64,000 nucleotides of DNA from Duganella sp. Root336D2 (lineage in GTDB: Bacteria; Pseudomonadota; Gammaproteobacteria; Burkholderiales; Burkholderiaceae_D), in assembly GCF_001425005.1 (NCBI RefSeq), contig NZ_LMDB01000012.1, positions 777,407 through 841,406 of the forward strand. The letters are read 5' to 3'. Positions 60,174-64,000 of this stretch are shown piece by piece (the stretch's first letter is position 1; every line of letters starts with the position of its first letter). The position numbers and the translations under genes are program-made. Below the pieces are notes generated by a model. That model was not told where the DNA came from. It made no database searches and worked only from the letters and a program-made list of their open reading frames with translations.

Positions 60174-62408
60174 ATGATTGCAACCGTATTGCGGCCGCAG
60201 CGCCTGGCGCTGTTGCTGGCTGCCGCCTTGGGCGCGCACGCCCACGCCGAAGAGGCGGCTCGCCTCGGCGAAATCCTCGTCACCGCCAAGCCTGAAGAAA
60301 CCAAAACCATCGACACGCGCGAGCTGGATAAGCGCGGCGTGACCGATATGTCGCAGATCGCCCGCTACGAAACGCTGGTTACCGTTCCCTCGGCGCTGAG
60401 CGGCGGCGCCAATATCTGGGACGGTGCGGGCAATACCGGTTTCAATATCCGCGGCGTGGAAGGCAACCGCATCGGCCTGGACCTCGATGGCATTGCGCTG
60501 CCTGATGCTGCGCCACGGCCGGACAGCTCAACGCTGAACAGCTTCGGCGTCGGGCGCGACTATTTCGATCCCGAGACGTTCCGCGAAGTGCGCATTGGCG
60601 CCGGCAGTACGGCGGCCGATAGCGGCAGTGCGGGCCTGGGCGGCAAGGTGTCGTTCGTGACCAAGGCGCCGTCGGATTACGTCAGCGCCGGCAAGCCAAC
60701 GTACGCCGAGTACAAAGCGGGCTACCACGGCGCCAACCATGCGCGCCTGCACGCCCTGACCGGCGCCGCGCAGTTAGGCAAACTGCAAGCGCTGGCCGTG
60801 GCCGTGCATCGCAGCGGAGAACAGGTGGAGAGCGAAGGAAGCGCGGCGCCCAATCCGGACGACTGGAATTCCGACGCCCTGCTGGCCAAGCTGGCGTGGG
60901 GGCTGGCGCCCGGGCAGAAGCTGGGCTTCACGTTCGACGCTTTCCGCTCCGAGCACGAACGCGGGTTTGACAACAAGCTGGGCACCGCCTACCCGCAAGG
61001 CGCCATGCAGTCTTCCCGCACGCGGCGCAACCGCTTCAGTGTGGAGCATGAACTGGCAGCCGGCCCCTGGCTGGTCGAGAGCCGTGCTTATGTGCAGGAC
61101 GCGCGAGTCGAGGATCACACCAATGCGGCCTACGTCGTTGGCCCGCAGCGCTACGCGCGCAGCATCGACACCGCATTCCTCAACAAGAGCAAGGGCCTGG
61201 CAGCCAGCGCTATACGCCAATTCGGGGCCGACAGCATTGCGTTCGGCGCGACAGTGGAGGACCAGGAATCACGCCGCCCTTGGCGTGAAGACCGCACCGT
61301 ACTGGCAAGCGGCGCGCACCAGGTCACCAATAAGAACCGCATGGCGGATATGGACACGCTCAAGCTGTCTGCCTTCGTGCGCGGCGAATACGTGTTCCCC
61401 CTGGCTGGCTTGCGCGCAACGCTGGCGCCTGGCCTGCGTGCCGAATATCGCAAGCTGGAGCCGAAAAACCTGAAGAACTATGTAATCGCCGTGCCGGGCG
61501 CGGCCAAGGAGGTCAAGGAGGGCAGCGACAGTTACCTGTCGCCCAGCCTCGGCCTGACGGTGGCGCTGGCGCCTGACTTCGACGTGTACGGCAAGTTCAC
61601 GCGCGGCTACCGCATGCCGACAGCCGCCGAGCGTACCGGTACCTATGACTCGTTCAGCTACACCGGCGCCGGCAACGGCTACGCCACGCTGGGCAACCCG
61701 AACCTGGGCAAGGAAAGCAGCAATGCATTCGAGCTTGGCTTGCGCGGCCATGCATCGCGCTGGCTGATGGTGAGCGCATCGGCTTTCTATAACCGCTATA
61801 AGAACTTCATCGAATACGCGGCGCAGCCGGCCGACCCGGTCAACTTCCCGACCATCACCTTCGGCCTGTTCCGCCCCGAGAACATCGGCAATGCCCGCAG
61901 CTGGGGCGGCGAGCTTTCGGCGGTGGCGGACCTGGGCAAGGTCGCCCCCGAGCTGCAAGGCTTCAGCGCCTCGCTGGCAGCCGGCGCCTCGCGCGGCACG
62001 CTGCAGAACCAGCGCACCGGCAAGAAGGCCGGCATGAACTCCATCCAGCCTTACAAGGCCACCGCGAGCCTGGCCTGGGACGACCCGCAAAAGCGGGGTG
62101 GCGCCGCGCTGACGGCTTTCCATACGCGCGGCAAGCAGGCGGAGCCTGAGGTTGCTGCGGCCCAGGCGCAGCCGGCAGCATATTTCGCCGTGCCCTCCGC
62201 CACTGTTGTCGACCTGGCCGGCTACTGGAAGATCGGCAAGCACGCAGAGCTGAACGCCGGCATCTACAACCTGGGCGACAAGAAGTACTGGGATTACGCC
62301 GCCGTGCGCACGCTGGCCGCCGGCACCACGGCCATCGCACAGGCCGAGATCGAACGCCAGGCTCGCCCTGGCCGCCACCTGGCAGTCAATTTCAAACTGA
62401 CGTACTGA
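60174..62408 (+). CDS. TonB-dependent heme/hemoglobin-type receptor
   Basis: A 744-residue outer-membrane receptor of the heme/hemoglobin/transferrin group. A signal peptide (RLALLLAAALGAHAHA) is followed by a TonB box-like GEILVTAK, a plug (GAGNTGFNIRGVEGNRIGLDLDGIALPD, RIGAGSTAADSGSAGLGGKVSFVT) and a barrel. The characteristic heme-receptor pair YRMPTAAER and GNPNLGKES (FRAP...NPNL type) is present near residue 480-520, though I do not see the conserved His between the two. It starts a probable operon with the exported HemS-like gene 13 bases downstream, and is preceded by a Fur box. Confidence 0.9.
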   Translation: MIATVLRPQRLALLLAAALGAHAHAEEAARLGEILVTAKPEETKTIDTRELDKRGVTDMSQIARYETLVTVPSALSGGANIWDGAGNTGFNIRGVEGNRIGLDLDGIALPDAAPRPDSSTLNSFGVGRDYFDPETFREVRIGAGSTAADSGSAGLGGKVSFVTKAPSDYVSAGKPTYAEYKAGYHGANHARLHALTGAAQLGKLQALAVAVHRSGEQVESEGSAAPNPDDWNSDALLAKLAWGLAPGQKLGFTFDAFRSEHERGFDNKLGTAYPQGAMQSSRTRRNRFSVEHELAAGPWLVESRAYVQDARVEDHTNAAYVVGPQRYARSIDTAFLNKSKGLAASAIRQFGADSIAFGATVEDQESRRPWREDRTVLASGAHQVTNKNRMADMDTLKLSAFVRGEYVFPLAGLRATLAPGLRAEYRKLEPKNLKNYVIAVPGAAKEVKEGSDSYLSPSLGLTVALAPDFDVYGKFTRGYRMPTAAERTGTYDSFSYTGAGNGYATLGNPNLGKESSNAFELGLRGHASRWLMVSASAFYNRYKNFIEYAAQPADPVNFPTITFGLFRPENIGNARSWGGELSAVADLGKVAPELQGFSASLAAGASRGTLQNQRTGKKAGMNSIQPYKATASLAWDDPQKRGGAALTAFHTRGKQAEPEVAAAQAQPAAYFAVPSATVVDLAGYWKIGKHAELNAGIYNLGDKKYWDYAAVRTLAAGTTAIAQAEIERQARPGRHLAVNFKLTY

Positions 62409-62421
62409 TAAGGAGAAGAAT

Positions 62422-63552
62422 ATGAAGACGAAGAAGATTTATGCATTGCTGGTACTGACTGGCCTCATCGCAATCGCAGCCGGCACCGTGAGCGCAGCGT
62501 CGCCGGCCACTTCGCTGGCGGACCGGTGGAATACACTGCGCGCCGAGCAGCCGAAGCTGCAGATCCGCGATGCGGCGCGCACGCTGGGCAGCTCTGAAGC
62601 GGAGCTGCTGGCAACAGGTCTCGGCAAGACAGTGACGCGGCTATCGGATGCGGAATACGCGGTGAACGACATCATGATCCGTGCGCTGGACCTGGGCACT
62701 GTGCTGGCGCTGACCCGCAATGAAAACGGCGTGCTGGAGCGCACCGGCGTAGCAACCAGGGCCAAGCCGGAATCGTTCACCGACAAGGAGCGCTTGCGCG
62801 CGGTGGCTGGCGGCTACCTGGGTGGCGAGATCGACATGCGCTTCCACTTCGCCAACTGGAAGCATGCGTTTGCGGTGGTTCAGCCGGGGCGCGATGGCAC
62901 GACCAGCCGCAGCCTGCAGTTCTTTGACGCGCAAGGTAAAGCCGCGCACAAAGTCTATGTGAGGAGCGAGGCAGGCGTGGCGGTATTCGACAAGATCGTG
63001 GCGGACTTCAAGCATCCGCAGCAGGCGGGCGACCTGAAGATTGTTGCCGCCGCGCCGAAAACACCGGAACTGTCCGACAGCGCAATTGACGTCAAAGAGT
63101 TCCAGCTCGCGTGGAAGGAGATGACTGATGTGCACCAGTTCAACCGCATCGTCAGCGAGTTCAAGCTGACCCGCGAGCAGGCGATGCGCCTGGCGCCGCA
63201 AGGCGTGGTGCAGAAGACCGGTCCGCAGGCGCTGCGCAAGCTGCTCGATGAGTCGGCGAAGCAGCAGATGCCGATCATGGCCTTCCTGGGGAATGGGGCG
63301 GCAACGCAGATTTACAGCGGCAAGATCGCCAAGACGGCTGTCAGCGGCGACTGGTACAACGTGCTGGATCCGGAGTTCAACCTGCACATTCGCGAAAGTG
63401 CGTTGAAGAGCGGCTACGTGGTGCAGCGCGCGGGTGTAACGTCGGTCGAGTTCTTCGACAAGGATGGCGAGCTGGTGGTGACGTTCTTCGGCGTGCGCGA
63501 GCGCGCAAAACCGCAAACGCAAGCGTGGGTGGATCTGACGCGCAGTCTTTAA
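62422..63552 (+). CDS. HemS/HmuS-like hemin-degrading factor with signal peptide
   Basis: A 376-residue protein of the HemS/ChuS/HmuS family of heme-binding and heme-releasing proteins, built of two similar halves (about residues 40-190 and 220-370), each with a GGYLGGEIDMRFHFANWKHAFAV or GDWYNVLDPEFNLHIRESALKSGYVV core. Family members are cytoplasmic, but this one starts with a strong signal peptide (KKIYALLVLTGLIAIAAGTVSAAS, cleavage near residue 25-26), implying periplasmic location. It follows the Fur-regulated heme receptor. A GGAGAAG ribosome site precedes the ATG. Function in periplasmic heme handling is inferred. Confidence 0.87.
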   Translation: MKTKKIYALLVLTGLIAIAAGTVSAASPATSLADRWNTLRAEQPKLQIRDAARTLGSSEAELLATGLGKTVTRLSDAEYAVNDIMIRALDLGTVLALTRNENGVLERTGVATRAKPESFTDKERLRAVAGGYLGGEIDMRFHFANWKHAFAVVQPGRDGTTSRSLQFFDAQGKAAHKVYVRSEAGVAVFDKIVADFKHPQQAGDLKIVAAAPKTPELSDSAIDVKEFQLAWKEMTDVHQFNRIVSEFKLTREQAMRLAPQGVVQKTGPQALRKLLDESAKQQMPIMAFLGNGAATQIYSGKIAKTAVSGDWYNVLDPEFNLHIRESALKSGYVVQRAGVTSVEFFDKDGELVVTFFGVRERAKPQTQAWVDLTRSL

Positions 63553-63562
63553 TTGCAGTTGA

Positions 63563-63607
63563 GCCCGTGTCACACCATGGGGTGTGACCCCATGGTGTGA
63601 CACGGGC
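63563..63607. repeat. Perfect 21-bp-arm palindrome of the REP-like family
   Basis: Arms 63563-63583 and 63587-63607 are exact reverse complements with a 3-base spacer. The core GCCCGTGTC...CCATGGGGT is shared with the pair at 44676-44786. It lies between convergent 3' ends and could also act as a terminator-like hairpin. Confidence 0.9.
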
Positions 63608-63617
63608 CGGGCTGTGG

Positions 63618-64000
63618 TTAGTGCTTGGCTTCGGAACCGTGGATCAGGGCTTCGGCGGGGGCGTCGGTGACGAAGAGCTGGGCGCAGTCGACGGCGTCGT
63701 ATTCGTAGTGCTTGCCGCAGAAGTCGCAGTTGATGCCCAGCTTGCCTTGTTCGGACAGGGCGTCTTCCACTTCCTGCTGGCCCAGCATCTTGAGCATATT
63801 GCCTACCTTCTCGCGCGTGCAGGAGCAGTGGAACGTTGGATGCAGCGGCTCGAACACGCGCAGGGTCTCTTCCCAGAACAGGCGCTTTTGCAGTTCCTCG
63901 ATGCCGTGCTCCAGCATCTCCGCTTCCTTCAGCGTATCGCCCAGCATGCCCACCCGGGTCCAGGTTTCCTGCGCCACTTCGGCAGCGTGCGCAGTCGCTT
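63618..64000 (-). CDS. hslO: Hsp33 redox-regulated chaperone, C-terminal part (cut by window edge)
   Basis: The C-terminal 127 codons of Hsp33, an oxidative-stress-activated holdase chaperone. The zinc-binding redox switch is complete: CxC in FHCSCTREKVGNML and CxxC in NCDFCGKHYEYD. The frame stays open to the right edge, so the N-terminal domain lies beyond it; the internal GTG near 63977 is not the true start. The stop is preceded by a His/Glu-rich end (ALIHGSEAKH). It is convergent with the heme operon, separated by the palindromic repeat. Confidence 0.96.
   Translation of the reverse strand, partial: ATAHAAEVAQETWTRVGMLGDTLKEAEMLEHGIEELQKRLFWEETLRVFEPLHPTFHCSCTREKVGNMLKMLGQQEVEDALSEQGKLGINCDFCGKHYEYDAVDCAQLFVTDAPAEALIHGSEAKH

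Overview
The window is chromosomal DNA of a GC-rich Gram-negative bacterium. It has outer-membrane TonB receptors, KDO synthesis (kdsA), Hsp33, FtsB, the DUF3667, PA2778/PA2779 and YggX families, and a HexR-controlled Entner-Doudoroff cluster. Together these point to the Betaproteobacteria, most likely Oxalobacteraceae of the Massilia/Duganella/Janthinobacterium type; the genus is an inference. I saw no rRNA, tRNA, CRISPR array, phage or insertion sequence. Coding density is very high: no gap exceeds about 220 bases, and five convergent gene pairs overlap at their 3' ends.

Layout. 1-4.5 kb: the end of an RND efflux adaptor gene, transaldolase, a small membrane protein, a DadA-like dehydrogenase, a DUF4242 protein and a PAS-GGDEF cyclase. 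4.5-6.3 kb: a small exported protein and the PA2779/PA2778 pair. 6.3-14 kb: central sugar catabolism as two divergent operons, pgi-SMP30-zwf-hexR (minus) and edd-eda-(metallopeptidase-like) (plus), with two matching HexR-like operators between them. 14.5-18.6 kb: RDD, DUF3667, acyl-CoA-dehydrogenase-like and DUF3147 membrane genes. 18.6-20.6 kb: a response regulator-CheC-diguanylate cyclase operon. 20.6-27.6 kb: rpiA, a lipoprotein, yggX with an 82-bp tandem duplication at its 3' end, argA and hrpA. 28-33.5 kb: a GlxA-type regulator with an exported DJ-1-like protein, a PRC-barrel protein, an antiporter and an Rpn-type nuclease. 33.5-35.7 kb: SOS-controlled imuA-imuB; the partner polymerase dnaE2 lies 12 kb away (47.4-50.5 kb) with its own LexA box. 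35.7-44.6 kb: a hydrolase, a GST, an M61 peptidase, a small heat-shock gene with a sigma32-like promoter and a ROSE-like RNA thermometer, a DegP protease with a two-component system, and a CoaD-like/HD fusion. 44.8-53.2 kb: a TonB receptor, dnaE2, two paralogous lipoproteins, a GNAT and a second PRC-barrel protein. 53.4-57.6 kb: pyrG-kdsA, eno, ftsB. 57.6-64 kb: a TonB-C-like exported protein, a DUF885 hydrolase, a Fur-box-preceded heme receptor with an exported HemS-like protein, and the C-terminal part of Hsp33.

How the parts work together: zwf, a probable lactonase, edd and eda make a complete glucose-6-phosphate to pyruvate plus glyceraldehyde-3-phosphate route under HexR, with pgi, tal, rpiA and eno supplying connecting steps. 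Stress functions are also well represented: SOS mutagenesis, heat shock, periplasmic proteolysis and oxidative damage. Two families of palindromic intergenic repeats and several near-leaderless promoter arrangements are the most unusual DNA-level features.
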